Source of the DNA: Trinickia acidisoli
Lineage (GTDB): Bacteria; Pseudomonadota; Gammaproteobacteria; Burkholderiales; Burkholderiaceae
Assembly (NCBI RefSeq): GCF_017315725.1
Contig: NZ_JAFLRG010000001.1
Coordinates: 1,302,001-1,366,000, forward strand
Direction of reading: 5' to 3'
Length of the DNA: 64,000 bases
Shown: in pieces, positions 22,502 through 30,312 of the stretch
Layout of the letters: the number at the start of each line of letters is the position of its first letter
Position numbering within the stretch: the first letter of the stretch is position 1
Program-made: the position numbers and the translations under genes
Notes under the pieces: generated by a model
Database searches by the model: none
The model's input: only the letters and a program-made list of their open reading frames with translations
What the model was told of the DNA's origin: nothing

Positions 22502-24565
22502 TCAGCAGCCGAATTTCGTCAGCAGACCCGCCTGCGCGTTGCGCGAGCTCTTGCCGGGGCGGCTGCGCCGATAGTGACCGTCGCTTTGCATGACCCATGC
22601 CGATTGATTGTCGCCGAGGAAGGCCGATAGCCCTTCGACGATGACGCGCCGCTTGAGGCGGCGATTTTTGATCGGAAAGGCGACCTCGACGCGGCGGAAG
22701 AAGTTGCGGTCCATCCAGTCGGCACTCGACAAGTACACGCGTTCCTCGCCGTCGGCGAAGAAGTAGAAGATGCGGTGATGCTCGAGGAAGCGCCCGACGA
22801 TCGAGCGTACGGAAATGTTTTCCGATAGCCCCTCGACGCCCGGCTGCAGCGAGCAGACGCCACGCACGATCAGATCGATCTTCACCCCAGCTCGCGAAGC
22901 CTCGTACAACTCGGCAATGACGGTCGGCTCGAGCAGCGCGTTCATCTTCGCGACGATGCGCGTCTTTTTGCCGGCGCGCGCGTTGTCTGCTTCGGCGCGG
23001 ATCGACTCGACGAGCTTCGGATGCAACGTGAACGGCGATTGCCACAGGTCGTGCAGTTTCAATTCGCCGCCGATGCCGGTCAACTGCTGGAACACGTGAT
23101 GGACGTCTTCGCAAAGGCACTGGTCGGCCGTCATCAAGCCGAAGTCCGAGTACAGGCGCGCCGTGCGCGGGTGATAGTTGCCGGTGCCCAAGTGCGCGTA
23201 GCGTCTGAGCATCGACTTGCCGTTGTGCGTGGTGCGACGCACGATCAGCATCATCTTCGCGTGGCACTTGTGGCCGACGACGCCATAGACGACGTGCGCG
23301 CCGACGGCCTCGAGCTGCGATGCCCAATTGATGTTCGTCTCTTCGTCGAAGCGGGCGAGCAGCTCGACGACGACCGTGACTTCCTTGCCGTTGCGCGCCG
23401 CTTGCATGAGCGCGTCCATCAGCGGCGAATCAGTGCCCGTGCGATAGATCGTCTGCTTGATGGCGACGACGTTAGGATCTTGCGCGGCCTGCAGCAGCAA
23501 CTCGAGCACAGGCTGAAAGCTCTCGTAAGGATGATGGAGCAGGACGTCGCCTTGATCGAGCGTGTCGAACAGATTCGAGGCGTTCGCGAGCGCGGCCGGT
23601 GTGGCGGGTACGTGCGGGACGAACTTCAAATCGGGCCGATCGACGAGCTCGGGCAACTGCATGAGCCGCACGAGATTGACGGAGCCGTCCACGCGGTAGC
23701 AGTCTTTCTCGGACAGACCGCTCTCGTCGAGCAGGCGCCGCACGAGATGCGTCGGCGTATCGGCCGATACTTCGAGGCGCACGGCGTTGCCCAGATGCCG
23801 CGCCGGCAGCTCGCCTTGCAGGGCGACGCGCAGATTCGTGATTTCGTCTTCGTCGACGAACAACTCGCTGTTGCGCGTGATCCGGAATTGATTGCAACTG
23901 CGGATGACGAGATTCGGAAACAACTCTTGAACGAAGCGCTGCAAGAACGAGCTGAGCAGCACGAACCCGTACGCGAAACCCGACAGATCCTGCGGCATGC
24001 GCACGAGCCGCGGTAGTGCGCGCGGCGCCTGCACGATGCCCATCACGGCCTGGCGGCCGAACGCATCCTTGCCTTCGAGCTCGACGACGAAATTCAGGCT
24101 CTTGTTGAGCACGCGCGGAAACGGGTGCGCGGGGTCGAGCCCGATCGGCGTGAGCACCGGCAGCAACTCGTCGACGAAGTATTGGCGCGCCCATTCCGTT
24201 TGCGCCTCGGTCCAAGTCTCGGCGCTGTGAAAATAGATCCCTTCCTGTTCGAGCGCGGGCAGCACCGTTTCGTGGAGCATCGAATACTGCCGATCCACGA
24301 GCTTGTGCGCCCGCTCGGCGACGAGGTCGTAGACGTGCTGCAGCGACATGCCGTCGGGCGAGAGCGTGCCCGGGTTGTCGCGCATTTGCTCTTGCAGCCC
24401 GGCCATCCGGACCTCGAAGAATTCGTCGAGGTTGCTGCTCGTGATGCAGATGAAGCGCAGGCGCTCTAGCAGCGGCACGGACGGATCGGCCGCTTGCGAC
24501 AACACACGCTCGTTAAAACTCAGAATGCCTAGCTCACGGTTCAGAAGGGGATAGCGCAACGACAT
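22502..24565 (-). CDS. ppk: Polyphosphate kinase 1
   Basis: A 687-residue PPK1 (E. coli 688) that reversibly polymerises ATP gamma-phosphate into polyphosphate. It has the four-domain PPK1 layout: N domain (ELGILSFNERVLSQAAD), head domain, and two phospholipase-D-like C domains with the autophosphorylation histidine region VGHKCHAKMMLI and the second conserved block around GRFLEHHRIFYF. The frame is open to an ATG at 24625, but I prefer the ATG at 24565: family proteins begin MSxRYPLLNRELG, and a PHO box sits only seven bases upstream of 24625, so the PhoB-dependent transcript should begin downstream of that codon. Neither start has a convincing Shine-Dalgarno sequence. Confidence 0.94.
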   Translation of the reverse strand: MSLRYPLLNRELGILSFNERVLSQAADPSVPLLERLRFICITSSNLDEFFEVRMAGLQEQMRDNPGTLSPDGMSLQHVYDLVAERAHKLVDRQYSMLHETVLPALEQEGIYFHSAETWTEAQTEWARQYFVDELLPVLTPIGLDPAHPFPRVLNKSLNFVVELEGKDAFGRQAVMGIVQAPRALPRLVRMPQDLSGFAYGFVLLSSFLQRFVQELFPNLVIRSCNQFRITRNSELFVDEDEITNLRVALQGELPARHLGNAVRLEVSADTPTHLVRRLLDESGLSEKDCYRVDGSVNLVRLMQLPELVDRPDLKFVPHVPATPAALANASNLFDTLDQGDVLLHHPYESFQPVLELLLQAAQDPNVVAIKQTIYRTGTDSPLMDALMQAARNGKEVTVVVELLARFDEETNINWASQLEAVGAHVVYGVVGHKCHAKMMLIVRRTTHNGKSMLRRYAHLGTGNYHPRTARLYSDFGLMTADQCLCEDVHHVFQQLTGIGGELKLHDLWQSPFTLHPKLVESIRAEADNARAGKKTRIVAKMNALLEPTVIAELYEASRAGVKIDLIVRGVCSLQPGVEGLSENISVRSIVGRFLEHHRIFYFFADGEERVYLSSADWMDRNFFRRVEVAFPIKNRRLKRRVIVEGLSAFLGDNQSAWVMQSDGHYRRSRPGKSSRNAQAGLLTKFGC

Positions 24566-24631
24566 CGGCAGCGGAAAATGAGGAGGGTCGGATGAAAGGA
24601 CGAACGGGCGCTCGGACATTCTCATGATTCG

Positions 24632-24649
24632 ATGACATTTTGATGAAAC
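24632..24649 (-). promoter_or_regulatory. Probable PHO box of ppk
   Basis: Read on the minus strand, GTTTCATCAAAATGTCAT matches the PhoB-box consensus at 14 of 18 positions. It lies in the 277-base region between the divergent ppk and ppx genes. The rest of that region (24650-24902) shows no gene and no clear second box on the ppx side. Confidence 0.65.
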
Positions 24650-24902
24650 GTCATACTGTCACTTATTCTACGGACATTGGTACGACTTTGGCCATCGCAT
24701 TGACGACGTTCCCCGGCGTGCAGCACGGCTGCCGGCAAAACGCAAGGACGATGCCCGCTGCGGCATGACGCAGATGGGGCGCCATATTCGTGCACCGATG
24801 CGAAATACTATGCGCTTAAAATGGCGTCTTTGAACAGTGCCGCGCGCCGGGTGTCATTCGCACTCGGAAGGTCGTGCGCATGAACGGGAGGCTTCTTTCC
24901 TA

Positions 24903-26414
24903 ATGCCCAATACCCCGCACCTTCTTGCGTCCGTCGATCTCGGCTCGAACAGCTTTCGGCTCATCGTAGGCCGCGTCGAGGAAACGCCTGCCGGCGCGCA
25001 GATCTATCAGGTCGATGCGCTGCGCGAGAGCGTGCGCTTGGCGGCGGGGCTCTCGGCCGACAAGATGCTCGATCGCGCCTCGCAGGTGCGCGCCTGGGAC
25101 GCGCTCAAGCGTTTCGGGGAGCGGCTGCGCGATTTCCACCCCGACCACGTGCGCGCCGTCGCCACGAACACGCTGCGCGTTGCCAAGAACTCGGCCGAGT
25201 TTCTCGTCGAAGCGCAAAGCGCGCTCGGATTTCCGATCGAAGTGATCGCGGGGCGAGAAGAGGCGCGGTTGATCTATGCAGGGGCGGCGCACTCGGTGCC
25301 GGCGATCTCGGGCAAGCGGCTCGTCGTCGACATCGGCGGCGGCTCGACCGAATTCATCATCGGTCAGCATTACACGCCGCTCGTCATGGAAAGCCTTTAC
25401 ATCGGCTGCGTGAGCCATAGCCGCGCGTTCTTCCCGGCCGGCAACGTCGACGATTACACGATGCGCCAAGCCGAACTCGCGGCCAAACGCGAAATCCAGA
25501 TCATTTCGCGCGAGTACAAGCAGGCCGGGTGGGACCAGGCGATCGGCTCATCGGGCACCGCAAGAGCACTGGCCGAGCTCGTCGAAGCGAACGGTTTCAA
25601 CGATCCCGGTATCACGCATGGGATTTCGCGCGGCGGCCTCGAGCGGCTCAAGCGGGCGCTCATCAAGGCCGAGAACGTCAATCGGCTCAAGCTCGTTGCG
25701 CTCAAACCCGATCGCGTGCCGGTGCTGGCGGGCGGCTTGTCGATCATGCTGGCCGTCTTCGAAGAGCTCGGCATCGAATATGTCGATACGACCGACGGCG
25801 CGTTGCGGCTCGGGGTGCTCTACGATTTGCTGGGCCGCACGCAGCACGAAGACATGCGTGCGGTGACGGTCGAGGGGTTCATGCGCCGCTACGGCGTGGA
25901 TCGCGCACAGGCCGATCGTATCGCGGCGCTTGCGGCCGGGTTTTACGATCAACTCGGCGAATCCGATACCGAGCGCCTCGAAGAGGGGCGCACCTTTCTC
26001 GGCTGGGCGGCCGCATTGCATGAAATCGGGTTGTCGATCTCGCATAGCGCCTATCACAAGCATTCGGCCTATATCGCGAGCAACGCCGACATGCCCGGGT
26101 TCTCGCGGACCGACCAAGCCCGGCTTGCGGCGCTCGTGCTCGGGCACGCGGGCAAGCTCGGCAAGCTGTCGCAGTCGCGCGAAGTCGAATGGCCGCTGCT
26201 GTTTTGCTTGCGTCTCGCGGCGCTGCTTTCGCGCCGGCGCACCGATGTGGGGCTGCCCGGCATCCGCGTGGCGAAGTCGAACGGAGGCTATGAGGTGCGC
26301 TTGCCGAACGCGTGGGTCGCCGGCAATCCGCTGACCGACTACAGCTTGATTCAGGAAGCGGCGGAGTGGGAGAAGGTCGGCATTCGCTACCGCGTCATCT
26401 ACACGGACGAATAG
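24903..26414 (+). CDS. ppx: Exopolyphosphatase
   Basis: A 503-residue Ppx/GppA enzyme of the ASKHA fold that releases phosphate from polyphosphate chain ends. The N-terminal motif is SVDLGSNSFRLIVGR and the second nucleotide/phosphate motif VVDIGGGSTEFIIG. The C-terminal half has the HD-like helical domain (LHEIGLSISHSAYHKHS). ATG 24903 is chosen from the family N-terminus MPNTPHLLASVDLGSN. It is divergent from ppk, so synthesis and breakdown of polyphosphate share one control region. Confidence 0.95.
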   Translation: MPNTPHLLASVDLGSNSFRLIVGRVEETPAGAQIYQVDALRESVRLAAGLSADKMLDRASQVRAWDALKRFGERLRDFHPDHVRAVATNTLRVAKNSAEFLVEAQSALGFPIEVIAGREEARLIYAGAAHSVPAISGKRLVVDIGGGSTEFIIGQHYTPLVMESLYIGCVSHSRAFFPAGNVDDYTMRQAELAAKREIQIISREYKQAGWDQAIGSSGTARALAELVEANGFNDPGITHGISRGGLERLKRALIKAENVNRLKLVALKPDRVPVLAGGLSIMLAVFEELGIEYVDTTDGALRLGVLYDLLGRTQHEDMRAVTVEGFMRRYGVDRAQADRIAALAAGFYDQLGESDTERLEEGRTFLGWAAALHEIGLSISHSAYHKHSAYIASNADMPGFSRTDQARLAALVLGHAGKLGKLSQSREVEWPLLFCLRLAALLSRRRTDVGLPGIRVAKSNGGYEVRLPNAWVAGNPLTDYSLIQEAAEWEKVGIRYRVIYTDE

Positions 26415-26440
26415 GCCCGAGGCGCCATCGATCCAGATGA

Positions 26441-26482
26441 AACGAACGGCCCGTGCGCGGTAAGGCGGACGGGCCGTTCGTT
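26441..26482. terminator. Bidirectional terminator between ppx and olsB-like gene
   Basis: AACGAACGGCCCGT (26441-26454) and ACGGGCCGTTCGTT (26469-26482) form a perfect 14-base-pair stem with a 14-base loop. It lies between two convergent genes. The ends are A- and T-rich enough to work modestly in both directions, though there is no long T-run. Confidence 0.7.
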
Positions 26483-26537
26483 CGTGGAGCGATCAGCCGC
26501 CTGCAAAGCCAAGCGAGCCGCGCGCTCAGCCCCGACG

Positions 26538-27341
26538 TCAGCCGAGAAAGTGGCGGGCGTAGCGGGCGTTGATATCGGAGAGGCGGAACAGCGTGAGGAA
26601 ATCGGCGCAGTTGAAGTCGGGGTCCCACGCCGGCGCGCCGCAGATTTTCGCACCGAGGCGCAAGTAACCTTTGACGAGCGGCGGCGGGGAGACGCGTGCG
26701 CCGGTGCGCAGTTCCTCGACCGGCAGCGGCGTGTGGGCGAACGCGCGATATTCCGGGCTCGTCAGCGAGCTTTCGCGCAACGACTCATAGAGATTGGCCG
26801 CGAAATGGCCGCCGTCGGCCATCGGCACGCTGGCGCAGCCGAGCATCGTTTCGTAGCCGTTCTGCGTCATATAGGTGCCAAGCCCACCCCAGAGCGACAT
26901 GATGACCGAGCCGCTGCGATAGTCGGCGTGCACGCACGAGCGGCCCACCTCGACCATCTTGGCGCGCAGGTGTGCCAAGCGAGACAGATCGAATTCGCCT
27001 TCCGCGTACAAGCGTCCGATGCGGTTGGCTTGATGCGGCGGCAACACGCGGTAGGTCCCGACCACTTTCAGCGTGTCGAGATCGCGCACGAGCAAGTGAT
27101 CGCAATAGGCGTCGAACGCGTCGACGTCGAGGCCGGCAGGCCCCGCGACGCTCGCGCCCATTTCTTCGGCGAACACATGGTAGCGCAGGCGCTGCGCTTC
27201 GCGCAGTTCTTCGTCGGTGCGCGCCCAGGCCACTTGTAGACGATGCTCTTGCGTGACGGTTTCTTTCTCGCGCGGCAGATGGCGGCGCGAATCAAGCAGG
27301 ATCGAAGCGAGGGGCAGGGTCGGCGTCGGCAGATCTCGCAT
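26538..27341 (-). CDS. olsB: OlsB-like N-acyltransferase (ornithine lipid synthesis)
   Basis: A 267-residue GNAT-fold protein of the Acetyltransf_5 / OlsB type. This family transfers a 3-hydroxyacyl group from acyl-ACP to the alpha-amine of ornithine, giving lyso-ornithine lipid, a phosphate-free membrane lipid. Diagnostic segments are LRYHVFAEEMGA, the acidic DAFDAYCDHLLVRD, VGTYRVLPP, KMVEVGRSCVHADYR and LVKGYLRLGAKICG. A good AGGAAA site precedes ATG 27341. I see only a degenerate PHO-like sequence (27430-27446) upstream. Its place beside the phosphate genes fits a role in phosphate limitation. A generic hemolysin-type acyltransferase is the alternative. Confidence 0.75.
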   Translation of the reverse strand: MRDLPTPTLPLASILLDSRRHLPREKETVTQEHRLQVAWARTDEELREAQRLRYHVFAEEMGASVAGPAGLDVDAFDAYCDHLLVRDLDTLKVVGTYRVLPPHQANRIGRLYAEGEFDLSRLAHLRAKMVEVGRSCVHADYRSGSVIMSLWGGLGTYMTQNGYETMLGCASVPMADGGHFAANLYESLRESSLTSPEYRAFAHTPLPVEELRTGARVSPPPLVKGYLRLGAKICGAPAWDPDFNCADFLTLFRLSDINARYARHFLG

Positions 27342-27478
27342 GGGGTTTCCTGGTTCCTAAGGACTATGAAAGGAATGCTCGGTCCTCGCCAATGTAGTAA
27401 GGGGGGATGACGGTTGCATGGCAAACGCGTGTCGATGCGATGACATGTCGCGCGGCAGACACGCGACATTCATCATCG

Positions 27479-27952
27479 CTATGCCAAATCGGGCGTGATG
27501 ACGGCGCGCACGACGACGTGGTCGGCGCCGTTGCGTCGGGCGTCGCTCCGCTCGCGGCTGGACAGCCACCAGAGGCCGCCTTTCTTGATCGTCCATTCGG
27601 CGCTCTCGCCCGCGACGAGTCGCGACGCGATGAGGCCGAGCGTCGGCTGATGGCCGACGATGACGACGGTCGGCGCGATGCCTTCGGGCCATCTCGCGGC
27701 GGCGAGCACGGCCTCGGGCGATGCGCCCGGACCGATGGCGTCCACGGTCCGATATTGATCCGTCAGCGTCTCGACGGTTTGGACCGTGCGCGCGGTTGGG
27801 CTTGCCAGGATGACGGCGTCGGGGCCCAAGCGTTGTCTGAGCCATTTCGCGACGGTTTGCGCTTGCTTGCGGCCGCGCGTAGTGAGTTGCCGGGCGGCGT
27901 CGCTCTGAGCGGTATCTTCGGCTTCCGCGTGGCGCCAGAGAATCAAGTCCAT
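27479..27952 (-). CDS. sixA: Phosphohistidine phosphatase SixA-type
   Basis: A 157-residue member of the histidine phosphatase superfamily. The RHG-like motif LILWRHAEAED opens the protein (catalytic His8), and the second histidine is in VVIVGHQPTLG. SixA proteins dephosphorylate phosphohistidine on phosphotransfer domains or the nitrogen PTS. The start at 27952 is supported by AAGGAGG upstream; the longer open frame runs back into the tRNA gene and is not coding. A substrate cannot be read from the sequence. Confidence 0.85.
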   Translation of the reverse strand: MDLILWRHAEAEDTAQSDAARQLTTRGRKQAQTVAKWLRQRLGPDAVILASPTARTVQTVETLTDQYRTVDAIGPGASPEAVLAAARWPEGIAPTVVIVGHQPTLGLIASRLVAGESAEWTIKKGGLWWLSSRERSDARRNGADHVVVRAVITPDLA

Positions 27953-28081
27953 GTCGTTGCCTCCTTTAGCGTTGGGCGCAGGGGTGCGCCATCGGTTGTC
28001 GGATGCGGTGCGGTTGGGGAAGGGGGCGGCCTTGGCTTCGACGATTGGGGCATCGACGGCCGTTGCGGCGGCAGTCGGTGA

Positions 28082-28111
28082 TTGACGGAGCCGCAACAGG
28101 TCGACTAGAAT
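28082..28111 (+). promoter_or_regulatory. Promoter of tRNA-Pro
   Basis: TTGACG (28082-28087), an 18-base spacer and TAGAAT (28106-28111) precede the mature 5' end of the tRNA by 11 bases, so the predicted transcript starts only a few bases before it. Confidence 0.75.
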
Positions 28112-28122
28112 TGCGGATTCGT

Positions 28123-28199
28123 CGGAGCGTAGCGCAGCCTGGTAGCGCATCTGATTTGGGATCAGAGGGTCGTAGGTTCGAATCCTATCGCTCCGACCA
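28123..28199 (+). tRNA. tRNA-Pro(TGG)
   Basis: A complete 77-base tRNA. The acceptor arm CGGAGCG pairs with CGCTCCG and ACCA is encoded. The anticodon stem TCTGA/TCAGA encloses the loop TTTGGGA with anticodon TGG at 28157-28159, reading CCA and wobble proline codons. The T-arm is GTAGG-TTCGAAT-CCTAT. Its own promoter and terminator flank it. A decayed copy of the same gene lies about 1 kb downstream. Confidence 0.97.
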
Positions 28200-28207
28200 A
28201 GGGAATC

Positions 28208-28249
28208 AAGCACTTAGCCCAGTCACTTCGACTGGGCTAAGTGCTTTTT
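28208..28249 (+). terminator. Rho-independent terminator of tRNA-Pro
   Basis: AAGCACTTAGCCCAGTC (28208-28224) pairs perfectly over 17 bases with 28230-28246 around loop ACTTC and runs into TTTTT. It begins nine bases after the tRNA CCA end. Confidence 0.95.
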
Positions 28250-28293
28250 GACGTTCGTGTAACTTCACGGCAGGTGGCGCGTCGATAACGGGT

Positions 28294-28716
28294 TCAAAAC
28301 GGCAGTGGTTTTATCTTCATGCGATTTGCATTGCGTGCCAGCACTGCATCGAGCGTCGCCATACCCTTAGCCTTGGCATCGAGTGCAGCCGCAAGATGCA
28401 GCGCATCGCCCGCGCGCAGGCCAGTGGCTACCTCCAGCGTCAACACGGCCGCCCGGTGAAACGTGGGCGGCTCGATCGGCAACAGTTGCAGGTCGTTGGC
28501 ACAAAGACGCTCGAATACCTGCCATGCACTCGTACCTTGCTCTCCGGTAATCTGTCCCGTCCGCTGCTTGATGCCCAGGGCACTGGCAAATTCAGTCACG
28601 CACCACGCAGCGGAAGCCAGTTCGTCCTTGCAGGCGGCATACCATTGCGCCACGGCGGTGCTCTTCGGTTCGTTCACGCACAACGCAACCAGCACACTGG
28701 TATCGACGTACACCAT
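28294..28716 (-). CDS. PIN-domain ribonuclease toxin (VapC-like)
   Basis: A 140-residue PIN-domain protein, probably the toxin of a type II VapBC pair that cleaves RNA when free of its antitoxin. The expected acidic residues are visible: Asp5 in MVYVDTSVLVAL, Glu in WCVTEFASAL, Asp in LRAGDALHLAAA and a final Asp in MATLDAVLARN. The start at 28716 gives the canonical PIN N-terminus and shares one base with the antitoxin stop (TGATG), so the two are translationally coupled. No chromosomal neighbour suggests another job. Confidence 0.88.
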   Translation of the reverse strand: MVYVDTSVLVALCVNEPKSTAVAQWYAACKDELASAAWCVTEFASALGIKQRTGQITGEQGTSAWQVFERLCANDLQLLPIEPPTFHRAAVLTLEVATGLRAGDALHLAAALDAKAKGMATLDAVLARNANRMKIKPLPF

Positions 28717-28961
28717 CAGTAGCGTGCCCCTTGCCGCAATTCCTCCATGACAGACTCGCCCATCGGTATAGCTGCCCGTAGTTTTTCGAGGTCGTGCGCG
28801 AAGGCCTTGCGGTCCCACCTGGCAGCGCGAATGTAAATGCCGCCGTCGATAGTCAGGCTGGCCTCCACATGGTCGCCGTCCTTGATACCGACGCGACGCA
28901 CATAGTCGGCAGGGATGCGCAGGGCAAGGCTGTTGCCCCATTTAGCTACCTGAAGGTTCAT
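28716..28961 (-). CDS. AbrB/MazE-type antitoxin (VapB-like)
   Basis: An 81-residue protein. The N-terminal swapped-hairpin DNA-binding domain MNLQVAKWGNSLALRIPADY followed by VRRVGIKDGDHVEASL is typical of SpoVT/AbrB/MazE antitoxins. The C-terminus (about residues 50-81) would wrap the PIN toxin. The start at 28961 is preceded by TGGAG; an in-frame start 24 bases earlier lacks a family match. It precedes the toxin gene, the usual order, and probably represses the pair through repeats just upstream. Confidence 0.87.
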   Translation of the reverse strand: MNLQVAKWGNSLALRIPADYVRRVGIKDGDHVEASLTIDGGIYIRAARWDRKAFAHDLEKLRAAIPMGESVMEELRQGARY

Positions 28962-28978
28962 ATGTGGCTCCACATTGA

Positions 28979-29001
28979 TATACATTAATGTTTATACATT
29001 A
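28979..29001. promoter_or_regulatory. Candidate operator of the toxin-antitoxin pair
   Basis: TATACATTA occurs twice as an exact direct repeat, at 28979-28987 and 28993-29001 (14-base period), in a short AT-rich patch immediately upstream of the antitoxin. Position and repeat structure fit antitoxin autoregulation and a promoter on the minus strand. Confidence 0.5.
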
Positions 29002-29137
29002 CAGTGTTATTGGGCAGCCCGCAACCCTCGTTCCGTCGCCTCCGCACGGAAGGCAACACCTAGGCGGTAGCAGGCGAAAGTTGGCGGACTTGCCTGTGTG
29101 GAAGAACTCGGTGGATTTTGGAAATTTCGGTCAACGT

Positions 29138-29204
29138 GGGGAGCGCGTACCCGTGCTGATTCGGTATTGGAGGGGTGTAGGCCCGAATCCTATCGCCCCG
29201 ACCA
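29138..29204 (+). pseudogene. Degenerate tRNA-Pro copy
   Basis: This stretch follows tRNA-Pro(TGG) from the anticodon arm to the encoded ACCA: CTGATTCGG against CTGATTTGG, and CGAATCCTATCGCCCCGACC against CGAATCCTATCGCTCCGACC. The 5' half is shortened by about ten bases in the D-arm, the anticodon stem no longer pairs, and the acceptor stem is mismatched, so it should not function. It looks like a decayed duplicate, or an attachment-site remnant left by tRNA-targeted integration. Confidence 0.75.
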
Positions 29205-29271
29205 ACGAATACTAGGTATGTCGGCAGGGTCCTGGCCTCGCCTGATTTCCTCGGCAAGGAAAATTACTTCG

Positions 29272-30312
29272 TCAATGCCTGGGTTGAATCCTCGGCTTTA
29301 GCCGATGCCAAGCAAACGCCACACCGCGGCGCAAATCGCCGCTCAACATGCGTCCCGTGATCGTCGCAAACCCTCCCCAGACCAGCGCGATCGGCCTAGG
29401 CAGCAGGATGATCGGCGCCACCCAGAGATGAAACATGGCGCGGTTGGCGAAACGGGCGCGGAAACGCCCGTACATATCGCGCAGGCTGTGCGGATCGGCA
29501 AGACGCCGGCGCAGCAGATAGAACGGGTGATACGACAGCAGCATCCGGGTCTCGAATCTACGGATGTCGTCGTCGGTCAACCCTTTCGCGCGATAGCTGT
29601 CGAGGATCTGCCCCAAGCGTTCGACGAAAATCTCGGGCGCGCCGTAGTCGGCGGAATTGTTGCGCTTGCAGGCGAGCACGTATCGCGTCAGCAGTGCGTT
29701 GCGGCTTGCCGAAATCGACGCCCGCACCACCAAGTGAACCTGTACGAGATTGCTACCGCAAAACTGGCGAACGTCGAGGCCCGATAGAAGGCGCCGGTTG
29801 ACGATCATCGCCGAAATGAACGTGATGAGCGGCCCGGCAGCGCTGAGAAATCCCCCGACGTCGACGAATTCGCGCACCTTGCCGGTGTCGCCGGGGTATT
29901 CTCGACCTGGGTCGCTGTCATAACCGAAAGGGCGTAGACACAGCACGCCGTAATCGTTCGATTCGAGCAGCGAGACGACGTACGCTAGCGTGCCCCGCAC
30001 GTAGAGGTCGTCGTCGCCCATGATCTGCACGTAGTCGCCGCGCGCTTCATTGAAGCACTGCGCGATGTTGGCATCCGAGCCGAGGTCTCGTTCATTGCGA
30101 ATGTAGCGAACGGCAAGGCCCGCCTCGATGACGCCTGCGACGACGGCGGGCGTTTCGTCCGTCGAATGATTGTCCGATACGAGCACTTCGACTTGACCAG
30201 GCGGCAGTGCGCGTACTTCTTCGACCAGCCGTTCCAGATTCATTCGCAAATATCCCGCGCGATTGAACGTGGGAATGGCGATCGTCAGCTTAGGCGAAGG
30301 TGCGCGGTTCAT
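29272..30312 (-). CDS. Family 2 glycosyltransferase
   Basis: A 346-residue cytoplasmic GT-A enzyme of family GT2. The N-terminal nucleotide-sugar-binding segment is LTIAIPTFNRAGYLRMNLE, then VLVSDNHSTDET and the metal motif MGDDDLYV. The C-terminal third is basic and partly hydrophobic, resembling abequosyltransferase-like enzymes of O-antigen loci. Donor and acceptor are not readable. It is the last gene of the glycan operon, and its start overlaps the flippase stop by four bases. Confidence 0.85.
   Translation of the reverse strand: MNRAPSPKLTIAIPTFNRAGYLRMNLERLVEEVRALPPGQVEVLVSDNHSTDETPAVVAGVIEAGLAVRYIRNERDLGSDANIAQCFNEARGDYVQIMGDDDLYVRGTLAYVVSLLESNDYGVLCLRPFGYDSDPGREYPGDTGKVREFVDVGGFLSAAGPLITFISAMIVNRRLLSGLDVRQFCGSNLVQVHLVVRASISASRNALLTRYVLACKRNNSADYGAPEIFVERLGQILDSYRAKGLTDDDIRRFETRMLLSYHPFYLLRRRLADPHSLRDMYGRFRARFANRAMFHLWVAPIILLPRPIALVWGGFATITGRMLSGDLRRGVAFAWHRLKPRIQPRH

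Noticed and set aside
27430..27446. PHO box upstream of the olsB-like gene
   Set aside because: One half-site (TGTCAT on the minus strand) is good, but the second matches only about four of seven bases, so I do not list it as a feature.
27953..28213. N-terminal extension of sixA through the tRNA (peptide with DRIRTYDPLIPNQ)
   Set aside because: That peptide is the well-known spurious translation of a tRNA gene in the antisense direction; a strong ribosome site supports the start at 27952.
29138..29204. A second functional tRNA-Pro
   Set aside because: The D-arm is deleted, the anticodon stem does not pair and the acceptor stem is mismatched, so it is called a pseudogene.
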